Shown: positions 24,985-35,400 of the stretch, one piece after another
How the letters are laid out: every line of letters starts with the position of its first letter
Position numbering within the stretch: the stretch's first letter is position 1
Source: Cherax quadricarinatus
Taxonomy: Eukaryota > Arthropoda > Malacostraca > Decapoda > Parastacidae
Direction: 5' to 3'
Length of the DNA: 64,000 bases
Assembly: GCF_038502225.1 (NCBI RefSeq)
Contig: NC_091372.1
Span: forward strand, 3,373,617-3,437,616
The notes under the pieces: generated by a model
Told to the model about the DNA's origin: nothing
Databases searched by the model: none
What the model saw: the letters and a program-made list of their open reading frames with translations, nothing else
Program-made: the position numbers and the translations under genes

Positions 24985-25721
24985 GTGAACCCCATCACTG
25001 GCATACATGTCATCTACCCTAGAAGTGGTCCCAGTTGTCAATGAATGGTACTGCATTATCCTTACAGTGTTTGTCCAACCAACAATTTATACTAATCGCT
25101 CTAGACAACCATTAATTTCCAAAACCCCTTCTTGGCAAAATGCCACATATAACAGGGCTCTCTCCCTTCTTCCTAATAATGTCTATTGCTGTCCTATGCC
25201 TTCTAACTAAATCCTCACTTCTATGCTTGCCTACATCATTGCCTCCAGCAGTGAGGCAGATAGGACTGATCATATTACCATTCATGATGTCAAGCCGGCT
25301 AACAGCATCCTTCATCCCAGCCCCTGGAAAGCAAACCCACTGTCTCCTACTCCTATCCTTCAAGTAGGCCCAATCCATGTATCTAATCTGACTGTCCCCA
25401 ACAAGAACAATGTTCTTACCTTCCTGGGTGTTGTTCCTCGTGACGTTCCCAGTAGTCAACTCACATTCGTCAGGTAGCATGGAGAATGGGTTTGGAGTTT
25501 CCATAGCAGTCTCCTGGATCTTCGTCGTTTCTGCATCCATCCGTCCTCTTGATCCTTCATTCCATGCTTTCCTGCCACTGTCCAGGTTCCTTACTTGACT
25601 TGAGGATTCACAACAGGAGGATTACTATTAATCCTCTTGTTTTCCTCAGTCTCTGTATCTCAAGCTTAGCCACCCTCAGCTCCTCCTTAAGCTGCTGGTA
25701 GAGTTACTCAATAGAGGACAT
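24985..25721 (-). pseudogene. LINE ORF1 remnant: coiled coil plus SGNH esterase
   Basis: The strongest frame is 25112-25540. It shows an SGNH/GDSL hydrolase fold: IVLVGDSQIRYMD (block I with the nucleophile serine), then PGAGMKDAV, then LTAGGNDVG (block III GGND). The last block, SDGVHLS with the catalytic Asp-His pair, follows in another frame at about 24985-25000 after a stop. Upstream, a possible start at 25721 is followed by a helical, leucine-rich LYQQLKEELRVAKLEIQRL segment, again with a stop and in a different frame. Some CR1/L2-group elements encode esterase ORF1 proteins; the role proposed for them is lipid or membrane related. Several breaks make this a pseudogene. Confidence 0.75.
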
Positions 25722-26312
25722 CTTGGTTCATTTGGTTCAGTTCCACAGAGATCACACTAGATACGTCACCACTGTGACATGTACATTTACGTCTACTAGG
25801 CTATGGATCCTTAACTTGCACCTAGGTGGACACACACAAATGTTAGTAACATGTACGTCTACTAGGCTAAGGATCCTTATACTTGCACCTAGTTGGACAC
25901 ATATGTTAGTAGCAGTCACGTCTACAAGGTTATGGGTTCCCACACTTGCACATAGATGGCCACCACATCTTAATGATAGTAAAACAAAAAAGGTATTGAG
26001 ATATGTACGAGAGAGAGCATACGAATTGGGTACTGGAGACGGCGGCATTTATGGAGGGTATTAGGTAGTTAGATGTGTGTCTCTTGGCTCGTGCCGCCGC
26101 TAGGGTATGTTTGGGTATGCTGGGGTATGTTGGGGTCAGGCCGCCTTGCCCCTGGTATGCTGAGGTCAGGCCGCCTGCCCTCTACACCACCTGAATATGC
26201 AACTCCCTCACCTGGATTACAACACTGACGCTGTGTCAGGAGGCAGGAGGCTGGAGTCAGTAGAAATATGTCTGAGGTCAATAAAGAAGATTTTATTAAG
26301 CTTATTAATAAG
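25722..26312. other. Non-coding spacer with degenerate short repeats
   Basis: No gene is supported. Three degenerate ~70-bp units with GTCTACTAGGCTA and CTTGCACCTAG words lie at 25785-25970. A GGGGTATG-rich stretch followed by two GGTCAGGCCGCC words lies at 26100-26180. The rest shows nothing I can interpret. Confidence 0.6.
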
Positions 26313-26914
26313 CGGAGGGTTGGTAACCCGGCGTTGCCCAAGAAGCCAGTCAGGCTGACGGAGGGTTGGTAACCCAGCGTTACCCAAGAAGCCAGTCAGG
26401 CTGACGGAGGGTTGGTAACCCAGCGTTACCCAAGAAGCCAGTCAGGCTGACGGAGGGTTGGTAACCCAGCGTTACCCAAGAAGCCAGTCAGGCTGACGGA
26501 GGGTTGGTAACCCAGCGTTGCCCAAGAAGCCAGTCAGGCTGACGGAGGGTTGGTAACCCAGCGTTGCCCAAGAAGCCAGTCAGGCTGACGGAGGGTTGGT
26601 AACCCAGCGTTGCCCAAGAAGCCAGTCAGGCTGACGGAGGGTTGGTAACCCAGCGTTGCCCAAGAAGCCAGTCAGGCTGACGGAGGGTTGGTAACCCAGC
26701 GTTGCCCAAGAAGCCAGTCAGGCTGACGGAGGGTTGGTAACCCAGCGTTGCCCAAGAAGCCAGTCAGGCTGACGGAGGGTTGGTAACCCAGCGTTACCCA
26801 AGAAGCCAGTCAGGCTGACGGAGGGTTGGTAACCCAGCGTTACCCAAGAAGCCAGTCAGGCTGACGGAGGGTTGGTAACCCAGCGTTACCCAAGAAGCCA
26901 GTCAGGCTGACGGA
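26313..26914. repeat. 46-bp tandem satellite, about 13 units
   Basis: Thirteen 46-bp units, nearly identical. The only common variation is GCGTTGCCC versus GCGTTACCC, arranged as a block of GTTGCCC units in the middle flanked by GTTACCC units. Each unit contains GGGTT-GGT-AACCC, a small perfect hairpin. The array is followed within 50 bp by the 24-bp satellite. Confidence 0.96.
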
Positions 26915-26961
26915 CTGACTACTTCTTATCAAGACTGAGGAACTGACCACTTCCTATCAAG

Positions 26962-29002
26962 ACTTGTGGTGATGGTGGTAGTAGTACTTGTGGTGATGGT
27001 GGTAGTAGTACTTGTGGTGATGGTGGTAGTAGTACTTGTGGTGATGGTGGTAGCAGTACTTGTGGTGATGGTGGTAGTAGTACTTGTGGTGATGGTGGTA
27101 GTAGTACATGGTAGCTTGTGGTGATGGTGGTAGTAGTACTTGTGGTGATGGTGGTAGTAGTACTTGTGGTGATGGTGGTAGCAGTACTTGTGGTGATGGT
27201 GGTAGTAGTACTTGTGGTGATGGTGGTAGTAGTACTTGTGGTGATGGTGGTAGTAGTACTTGTGGTGATGGTGGTAGTAGTACTTGTGGTGATGGTGGTA
27301 GTAGTACTTGTGGTGATGGTAGTAGTACTTGTGGTGATGGTGGTAGCAGTACTTGTGGTGATGGTGGTAGTAGTACTTGTGGTGATGGTGGTAGTAGTAC
27401 TTGTGGTGATGGTGGTAGTAGTACTTGTGGTGATGGTGGTAGTAGTACTTGTGGTGATGGTGGTAGTAGTACTTGTGGTGATGGTGGTAGTAGTACTTGT
27501 GGTGATGGTGGTAGTAGTACTTGTGGTGATGGTGGTAGTAGTACTTGTGGTGATGGTGGTAGTAGTACTTGTGGTGATGGTGGTAGTAGTACTTGTGGTG
27601 ATGGTGGTAGTAGTACTTGTGGTGATGGTGGTAGTAGTACTTGTGGTGATGGTGGTAGCAGTACTTGTGGTGATGGTGGTAGTAGTACTTGTGGTGATGG
27701 TGGTAGCAGTACTTGTGGTGATGGTGGTAGTAGTACTTGTGGTGATGGTGGTAGTAGTACTTGTGGTGATGGTGGTAGTAGTACTTGTGGTGATGGTGGT
27801 AGTAGTACTTGTGGTGATGGTGGTAGTAGTACTTGTGGTGATGGTGGTAGTAGTACTTGTGGTGATGGTGGTAGTAGTACTTGTGGTGATGGTGGTAGCA
27901 GTACTTGTGGTGATGGTGGTAGCAGTACTTGTGGTGATGGTGGTAGCAGTACTTGTGGTGATGGTGGTAGCAGTACTTGTGGTGATGGTGGTAGTAGTAC
28001 TTGTGGTGATGGTGGTAGTAGTACTTGTGGTGATGGTGGTAGTAGTACTTGTGGTGATGGTGGTAGTAGTACTTGTGGTGATGGTGGTAGTAGTACTTGT
28101 GGTGATGGTGGTAGTAGTACTTGTGGTGATGGTGGTAGTAGTACTTGTGGTGATGGTGGTAGCAGTACTTGTGGTGATGGTGGTAGCAGTACTTGTGGTG
28201 ATGGTGGTAGTAGTACTTGTGGTGATGGTGGTAGTAGTACTTGTGGTGATGGTGGTAGTAGTACTTGTGGTGATGGTGGTAGCAGTACTTGTGGTGATGG
28301 TGGTAGTAGTACTTGTGGTGATGGTGGTAGTAGTACTTGTGGTGATGGTGGTAGCAGTACTTGTGGTGATGGTGGTAGCAGTACTTGTGGTGATGGTGGT
28401 AGCAGTACTTGTGGTGATGGTGGTAGCAGTACTTGTGGTGATGGTGGTAGTGGTGATAGTGGTAGCAGTACTTGTGGTGATGGTGGTAGCAGTACTTGTG
28501 GTGATGGTGGTAGCAGTACTTGTGGTGATGGTGGTAGCAGTACTTGTGGTGATGGTGGTAGCAGTACTTGTGGTGATGGTGGTAGCAGTACTTGTGGTGA
28601 TGGTGGTAGCAGTACTTGTGGTGATGGTGGTAGTAGTACTTGTGGTGATGGTGGTAGCAGTACTTGTGGTGATGGTGGTAGCAGTACTTGTGGTGATGGT
28701 GGTAGTAGTACTTGTGGTGATGGTGGTAGCAGTACTTGTGGTGATGGTGGTAGTAGTACTTGTGGTGATGGTGGTAGCAGTACTTGTGGTGATGGTGGTA
28801 GCAGTACTTGTGGTGATGGTGGTAGTAGTACTTGTGGTGATGGTGGTAGTAGTACTTGTGGTGATGGTGGTAGTAGTACTTGTGGTGATGGTGGTAGCAG
28901 TACTTGTGGTGATGGTGGTAGTAGTACTTGTGGTGATGGTGGTAGCAGTACTTGTGGTGATGGTGGTAGTAGTACTTGTGGTGATGGTGGTAGCAGTACT
29001 TG
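26962..29002. repeat. 24-bp tandem satellite, about 85 units
   Basis: Perfectly phased 24-bp units (eight codons), varying mostly at one T/C position (GTAGTAGTA or GTAGCAGTA), plus one shortened unit near 27315 and one disturbed unit near 28450. Because the unit is a multiple of 3 and lacks stops in two + frames and one - frame, frames of 635-718 codons arise, reading as Gly/Ser/Cys-rich, Val-rich or His/Tyr-rich repeats. They are compositional artefacts: no promoter, splice context or non-repetitive domain accompanies them. Confidence 0.97.
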
Positions 29003-29069
29003 TTTGTATCAGAAACAGCGATTAATGATGATTCAAGGCATTTACGTCTATGGAAACTAGGTTCTTTAG

Positions 29070-29419
29070 TCACCACAACAGACATAGTCTCACTCCACGA
29101 AGATGACAGTAAAGCAATTGCAAAGAACTACAGACCGATAGCACTAACATACCATATAATAAAAATCTTTGAGAGGGTTGTAAGAAGCAAGATCGCCACC
29201 CACCTAGATACCCATCAGTTACACAACCCTGGGCAACACGGGTTTAGAGCAGGTCGCTCCTGCCTGTCCCAGCTACTGGACCACTATGACAAGGTCCTGG
29301 ATGCTGCAGAGGATAAACAAAATCCAGATGTAGTATACACAGACTTTGCAAAACCCTTCGACAAGTGTGACCATGGTGCAGTAGCTCACAAAATGCGTCA
29401 TAAAGGAATAACAGGAAAA
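29070..29419 (+). pseudogene. Family A RT fragment on the plus strand
   Basis: About 350 bp of family A ORF2, in the opposite orientation to the other copies. It covers the RT fingers and the start of the palm: NYRPIALTYHIIKIFERV, HGFRAGRSCLSQLLDHYD, VVYTDFAKPFDKCDHG and MRHKGITGK. It lacks the polymerase DD box. It begins just after the 24-bp satellite and ends at a sharp junction at 29419, so it is a double-truncated relic. DAAEDKQN resembles copy 1 rather than the intact copy. Confidence 0.87.
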
Positions 29420-29536
29420 GCTTACAAGGTGGTAGTTCTAACACAGGTCTGGGGACCTTCTACAAGGGCCAGACAGGGCCCTCCTCGGTTTTGTCAACAG
29501 TACCTCTATAAACATGGAAAAAAACCAACACAGCTC

Positions 29537-29733
29537 TTTAGCAAACAGTGGTCTAACACAAGGAGTTAGCAGGCAAACAGAGACTTAAATGTTACTTAAG
29601 TAATCTCAATTTATCCAGGTAGGATTACAACACTGAACACAGTCCAAAACATTCGTATAAGAATGTGGCTTAAGGTTAAGAAAAATTAATATTTTGGGTT
29701 CTGCTTGTCTGTGTTAGATCATTGTCTGCTAAA
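29537..29733. repeat. Foldback / MITE-like inverted repeat
   Basis: Two 24-nt arms, 29537-29560 and 29710-29733, are inverted copies of each other with 21 of 24 positions matching (TTTAGC at the outer end, TCTAACACA at the inner end). They enclose about 150 bp of AT-rich sequence without coding potential. The size and arms suit a small non-autonomous DNA transposon or a foldback remnant. No clear target-site duplication is seen. Confidence 0.45.
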
Positions 29734-29741
29734 CTGTTTGG

Positions 29742-31815
29742 CCCTTGTGGGACGTCTTAGGGACACTCCTTGTGGGACGAGTTAGGGACCCTCCTTGTGG
29801 GACGAGTTAGGGACCCTTCTTGTGGGACGAGTTAGGGACCCTCCTTGTGGGACGAGTTAGGGACCCACCTTGTGGGACGAGTTAGGGACCCTCCTTGTTG
29901 GACGAGTTAGGGACCCTCCTTGTGGGACGAGTTAGGACCCTCCTTGTGGGACGAGTTAGGGACCCTCCTTGTGGGACGAGTTAGGGACCCTCCTTGTGGG
30001 ACGAGTTAGGGACCCTCCTTGTGGGACGAGTTAGGGACCCTCCTTGTGGGACGAGTTAGAGACCCTCCTTGTGGGACGAGTTATGGACCCTCCTTGTGGG
30101 ACGAGTTAGGGACCCTCTTTGTGGGACGAGTTAGGGACCCTCCTTGTGGGACGAGTTAGGGACCCTCCTTGTGGGACGAGTTAGGGACCCTCCTTGTGGG
30201 ACGAGTTAGGGACCCTCCTTGTGGGACGAGTTAGGGACCCTCCTTGTGGGACGAGTTAGGGACCCTCCTTGTGGGACGAGTTAGGGATCCTCCTTGTGGG
30301 ACGAGTTAGGGATTCATCTTGTGGGACGAGTTAGGGACCCTCCTTGTGGGACGAGTTAGGGACCCTCCTTGTGGGACGAGTTAGGGACCCTCCTTGTGGG
30401 ACGAGTTAGAGACCCTCCTTGTGGGACGAATTAGGGACCCTCCTTGTGGGACGAGTTAAGGACCCTCCTTGTGGGACGAATTAGGGGCCCTCCTTGTGAG
30501 ATGAGTTAAGGACCCTCCTTGTGGGACGAATTAGGGACTCTCCTTGTGGGACGAATTAGGGACCTTCCTTGTGGGACGAGTTAGGGACCCTCCTAGTGGG
30601 ACGAATTAGGGGCCCTCCTTGTGGGACGAGTTAGGGGCCCTCCTGGTGGGACGAATTAGGGGCCCTCCTTGTGGGACGAGTTAGGTACCCTCCTTGTGGG
30701 ACGAGTTAGGGACCCATCTTGTGGGACGAGTTAGGGACCCTCCTTGTGGGACGAATTAGGGGCCCTCCTTGTGGGACGAGTTAGGGACCCTCCTTGTGGG
30801 ACGAATTAGGGGCCCTCCTTGTGGGACGAGTTAAGGACCCTCCTTGTGGGACGAATTAGGGACTTTCCTTGTTGGACGAGTTAGGGGCCCTTCTTGTGGG
30901 ACGAATTAGGGACCTTCCTTGTGGGACGAGTTAGGGACCCTCCTAGTGGGACGAATTAGGGACCTTGTGGGACGAGTTAGGGGCCCTCCTTGTGGGACGA
31001 ATTAAGGACCCATCTTGTGGGACGAGTTAGGGACCCTCCTTGTGGGACGAATTAGGGACCCATCTTGTGGGACGAGTTAGGGACCCATCTTGTTGGACGA
31101 CTTAGGGACCCATCTTGTGGGACGAGTTAGGGACCCATCTTGTGGGACGAGTTAGGGACCCTCCTTGTGGGACGAGTTAGGAACCCTCCTTGTGGGACGA
31201 GTTAGGGACCCTCCTTGTGGGACGAGTTAGGGACCCTCCTTGTGGGACGAGTTAGAGACCCTCCTTGTGGGACGAGTTAGGGACCCATCTTGTGGGACGA
31301 GTTAGGGACCCATCTTGTGGGACGAGTTAGGGACCCTCCTTGTGGGACGAGTTAGGGATCCTCCTTGTGGGATGAGTTAGGGACCCATCTTGTGGGACGA
31401 GTTAGGGACCCTCCTTGTGGGACGAGTTAGGGACCCATCTTGTGGGACGAGTTAGGGACCCTCCTTGTGGGACGAGTTAGGGACCCATCTTGTAGGACGA
31501 ATTAGGGACCCATCTTGTGGGACGAGTTAGGGACCCTCCTTGTGGGACGAGTTAGGGACCCATCTTGTGGGACGAGTTAGGGACCCTCCTTGTGGGACGA
31601 ATTAGGGACCCATCTTGTGGGACGAGTTAGGGACCCATCTTGTGGGACGAGTTAGGGACCCATCTTTTGGGACGAGTTAGGGACCCTCCTTGTGGGACGA
31701 GTTAGGGACCCATCTTGTGGGACGAATTAGGGACCCATCTTGTGGGACGAATTAGGGACCCATCTTGTGGGACGAGTTAGGGACCCTCCTTGTTGGACGA
31801 GTTAGGGACCCTCCT
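29742..31815. repeat. 25-bp tandem satellite, about 82 units
   Basis: Tandem 25-bp units built on CCTTGTGGGACGAGTTAGGGA. Variation is regional: early units read CCCTCCTTG, a middle zone (about 30420-31000) mixes GAATTAGG and GGGGCCC forms, and later units increasingly read CCCATCTTG. Blocks of alternating CCCTCC and CCCATC units near 31260-31600 suggest duplication of two-unit segments. The edges with unique sequence at both ends are sharp. Confidence 0.96.
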
Positions 31816-32476
31816 AGCCCCTCCCGTTTTATACAAGTCTAACCACCTTCCGTTCTCATTTAATTTCCATTTCCTGGATAAACAAGTACGTAACATTATA
31901 TTGACCGGAAACAACTAATTAATGACCTGGAGATGTACATAATGAGTATTTCATAAACTTGTCCACAGTAAATTACACAACAAATGTATTCTCAATGATC
32001 AGAGAGAAATATTTTTGGTTGCTGAGAAAAATTAGCAATCTGGCGTCAGGTGCATTTTGATTTAGGTGTCAAATTCTATAGAAAAATTCCCAAGACGTAT
32101 TACCACAAAAACAGTTAGAATTTATATTTGTTTATATAGACAGACTGGTTATAAATGACCATAATTTTTAAAGGGGTGGACCGGTAAGCCAGCGGAAGGC
32201 CTCGGTCAGCTGACCAGAAGCTCCAAAGGCGGGTCATCATCTGACTAAGACCCGCGTCAGGAAACACTTGTCCTGTTTCCTGACGAACCTTACCTAACCT
32301 AAGCTATAACGAAGCATAAGGAAGTGTGACGGTATTTTCTTGGTAATTGTTAGTTCACTAGCGGGATATTCTGTTATTTATTACTACACAGTGTTGATAG
32401 ATTGTGACGGATGTTCCTCCTGGATCTTCTCTCCACCTCTCACCTGACGTTTTCTTCTTCCAACTTCTTGAAAAAG
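31816..32476. other. Non-satellite interval with a structured dispersed repeat
   Basis: No coding region is supported. The segment at about 32175-32300 contains two adjoining hairpins: GCGGGTC (32229-32235) with GACCCGC (32249-32255), and CGTCAGGAAAC (32255-32265) with GTTTCCTGACG (32275-32285), the latter a perfect 11-bp stem with a 9-nt loop. It is followed by CTTACCTAACCTAAGC. I recall this block as a recurrent decapod repeat. The remaining sequence, 31816-32170, is AT-rich and featureless. Confidence 0.5.
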
Positions 32477-35400
32477 TGTTGCTTGTAACATGAAAGTGTT
32501 GCTTGTAACATGAAAGTGTTGCTTGTAACATGAAAGTGTTGCTTGTAACATGAAAGTTGCTTGTAACATGAAAGTGTTGCTTGTAACATGAAAGTTGCTT
32601 GTAACATGAAAGTGTTGCTTGTAACATGAAAGTTGCTTGTAACATGAAAGTGTTGCTTGTAACATGAAAGTTGCTTGTAACATGAAAGTTGCTTGTAACA
32701 TGAAAGTTGCTTGTAACATGAAAGTGTTGCTTGTAACATGAAAGTTGCTTGTAACATGAAAGTGTTGCTTGTAACATGAAAGTTGCTTGTAACATGAAAG
32801 TGTTGCTTGTAACATGAAAGTTGCTTGTAACATGAAAGTTGCTTGTAACATGAAAGTGTTGCTTGTAACATGAAAGTTGCTTGTAACATGAAAGTTGCTT
32901 GTAACATGAAAGTTGCTTGTAACATGAAAGTTGCTTGTAAAATGAAAGTGTTGCTTGTAACATGAAAGTGTTGCTTGTAACATGAAAGTGTTGCTTGTAA
33001 CATGAAAGTTGCTTGTAACATGAAAGTTGCTTGTAACATGAAAGTTGCTTGTAACATGAAAGTTGCTTGTAACATGAAAGTGTTGCTTGTAACATGAAAG
33101 TGTTGCTTGTAACATGAAAGTTGCTTGTAACATGAAAGTTGCTTGTAACATGAAAGTTGCTTGAAAGTAACATGAAAGTGTTGCTTGTAACATGAAAGTG
33201 TTGCTTGTAACATGAAAGTGTTGCTTGTAACATGAAAGTTGCTTGTAACATGAAAGTGTTGCTTGTAACATGAAAGTTGCTTGTAACATGAAAGTTGCTT
33301 GTAACATGAAAGTTGCTTGTAACATGAAAGTTGCTTGTAACATGAAAGTGTTGCTTGTAACATGAAAGTTGCTTGTAACATGAAAGTGTTGCTTGTAACA
33401 TGAAAGTGTTGCTTGTAACATGAAAGTTGCTTGTAACATGAAAGTTGCTTGTAACATGAAAGTTGCTTGTAACATGAAAGTGTTGCTTGTAACATGGAAG
33501 TGTTGCTTGTAACATGAAAGTTGCTTGTAACATGAAAGTTGCTTGTAACATGAAAGTGTTGCTTGTAACATGAAAGTGTTGCTTGTAACATGAAAGTTGC
33601 TTGTAACATGAAAGTGTTGCTTGTAACATGAAAGTGTTGCTTGTAACATGAAAGTTGCTTGTAACATGAAAGTTGCTTGTAACATGAAAGTTGCTTGTAA
33701 CATGAAAGTGTTGCTTGTAACATGAAAGTTGCTTGTAACATGAAAGTGTTGCTTGTAACATGAAAGTTGCTTGTAACATGAAAGTTGCTTGTAACATGAA
33801 AGTTGCTTGTAACATGAAAGTTGCTTGTAACATGAAAGTTGCTTGTAACATGAAAGTTGCTTGTAACATGAAAGTGTTGCTTGTAACATGAAAGTTGCTT
33901 GTAACATGAAAGTGTTGCTTGTAACATGAAAGTTGCTTGTAACATGAAAGTGTTGTAACATGAAAGTTGCTTGTAACATGAAAGTGTTGCTTGTAACATG
34001 AAAGTTGCTTGTAACATGAAAGTTGCTTGTAACATGAAAGTTGTTGTAACATGAAAGTTGCTTGTAACATGAAAGTTGCTTGTAACATGAAAGTGTTGCT
34101 TGGAACATGAAAGTTGCTTGTAACATGAAAGTGTTGCTTGTAACATGAAAGTTGCTTGTAACATGAAAGTTGCTTGTAACATGAAAGTTGCTTGTAACAT
34201 GAAAGTTGCTTGTAACATAAAAGTTGCTTGTAACATGAAAGTGTTGCTTGTAACATGAAAGTTGCTTGTAACATGAAAGTTGCTTGTAACATGAAAGTTG
34301 CTTGTAACATGAAAGTGTTGCTTGTAACATGAAAGTTGCTTGTAACATGAAAGTTGCTTGTAACATGAAAGTTGCTTGTAACATGAAAGTTGCTTGTATC
34401 ATGAAAGTTGCTTGTAACATGAAAGTGTTGCTTGTAACATGAAAGTGTTGCTTGTAACATGAAAGTTTCTTGTAACATGAAAGTTGCTTGTAACATGAAA
34501 GTTGCTTGTAACATGAAAGTTGCTTGTAACATGAAAGTTGCTTGTAACATGAAAGTTGCTTGTAACATGAAAGTTGCTTGTAACATGAAAGTTGCTTGTA
34601 ACATGAAAGTTGCTTGTAACATGAAAGTGTTGCTTGTAACATGAAAGTTGCTTGTAACATGAAAGTGTTGCTTGTAACATGAAAGTTGCTTGTAACATGA
34701 AAGTTGCTTGTAACATGAAAGTTGCTTGTAACATGAAAGTGTTGCTTGTAACATGAAAGTGTTGCTTGTAACATGAAAGTTGCTTGTAACATGAAAGTTG
34801 CTTGTAACATGAAAGTTGCTTGTAAAATGAAAGTTGCTTGTAACATGAAAGTTGCTTGTAACATGAAAGTGTTGCTTGTAACATGAAAGTTGCTTGTAAC
34901 ATGAAAGTGTTGCTTGTAACATGAAAGTTGCTTGTAACATGAAAGTTGCTTGTAACATGAAAGTTGCTTGTAACATGAAAGTGTTGCTTGTAACATGAAA
35001 GTTGCTTGTAACATGAAAGTTGCTTGTAACATGAAAGTTGCTTGTAACATGAAAGTTGCTTGTAACATGAAAGTGTTGCTTGTAACATGAAAGTTGCTTG
35101 TAACATGAAAGTTGCTTGTAACATGGAAGTGTAACATGAAAGTGTTGCTTGTAACATGAAAGTTGCTTGTAACATGAAAGTGTTGCTTGTAACATGAAAG
35201 TTGATTATAACATGAAAGTTGCTTGTAACATGAAAGTTGCTTGTAACATGAAAGTGCTTGTAACATGAAAGTTGCTTGTAACATGAAAGTTGCTTGTAAC
35301 ATGAAAGTTGCTTGTAACATGAAAGTGTTGCTTGTAACATGAAAGTTGCTTGTAACATTGTTGTAACATGAAAGTGTTGCTTGTAACATGAAAGTTGCTT

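Larger units (their letters stand above)
24172..25721 (-). mobile_element. Truncated CR1-like LINE with esterase ORF1, family F
   Basis: Minus-strand LINE piece in correct order: ORF1 (about 25721 to 24985), then the endonuclease start of ORF2 (about 24780 to 24172). Sequence ends at about 24172, immediately after an EPTRGNNL motif, where the 3'-end-like repeat begins. RT is therefore missing, the reverse of ordinary 5' truncation, and this implies deletion or recombination after insertion. The RT remnant at 21660-22700 is not clearly from the same element. Confidence 0.75.

Noticed and set aside
21660..25721. A single LINE from ORF1 to RT interrupted by the 61-bp satellite
   Set aside because: Orientation and order fit, but the part joining endonuclease to RT is absent and I could not show that both halves belong to one family.
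26929..29085. His/Tyr-rich (718 codons), Gly/Ser/Cys-rich and Val-rich open frames
   Set aside because: They overlap on both strands of a 24-bp satellite whose unit is eight codons. No non-repetitive coding part or splice context.
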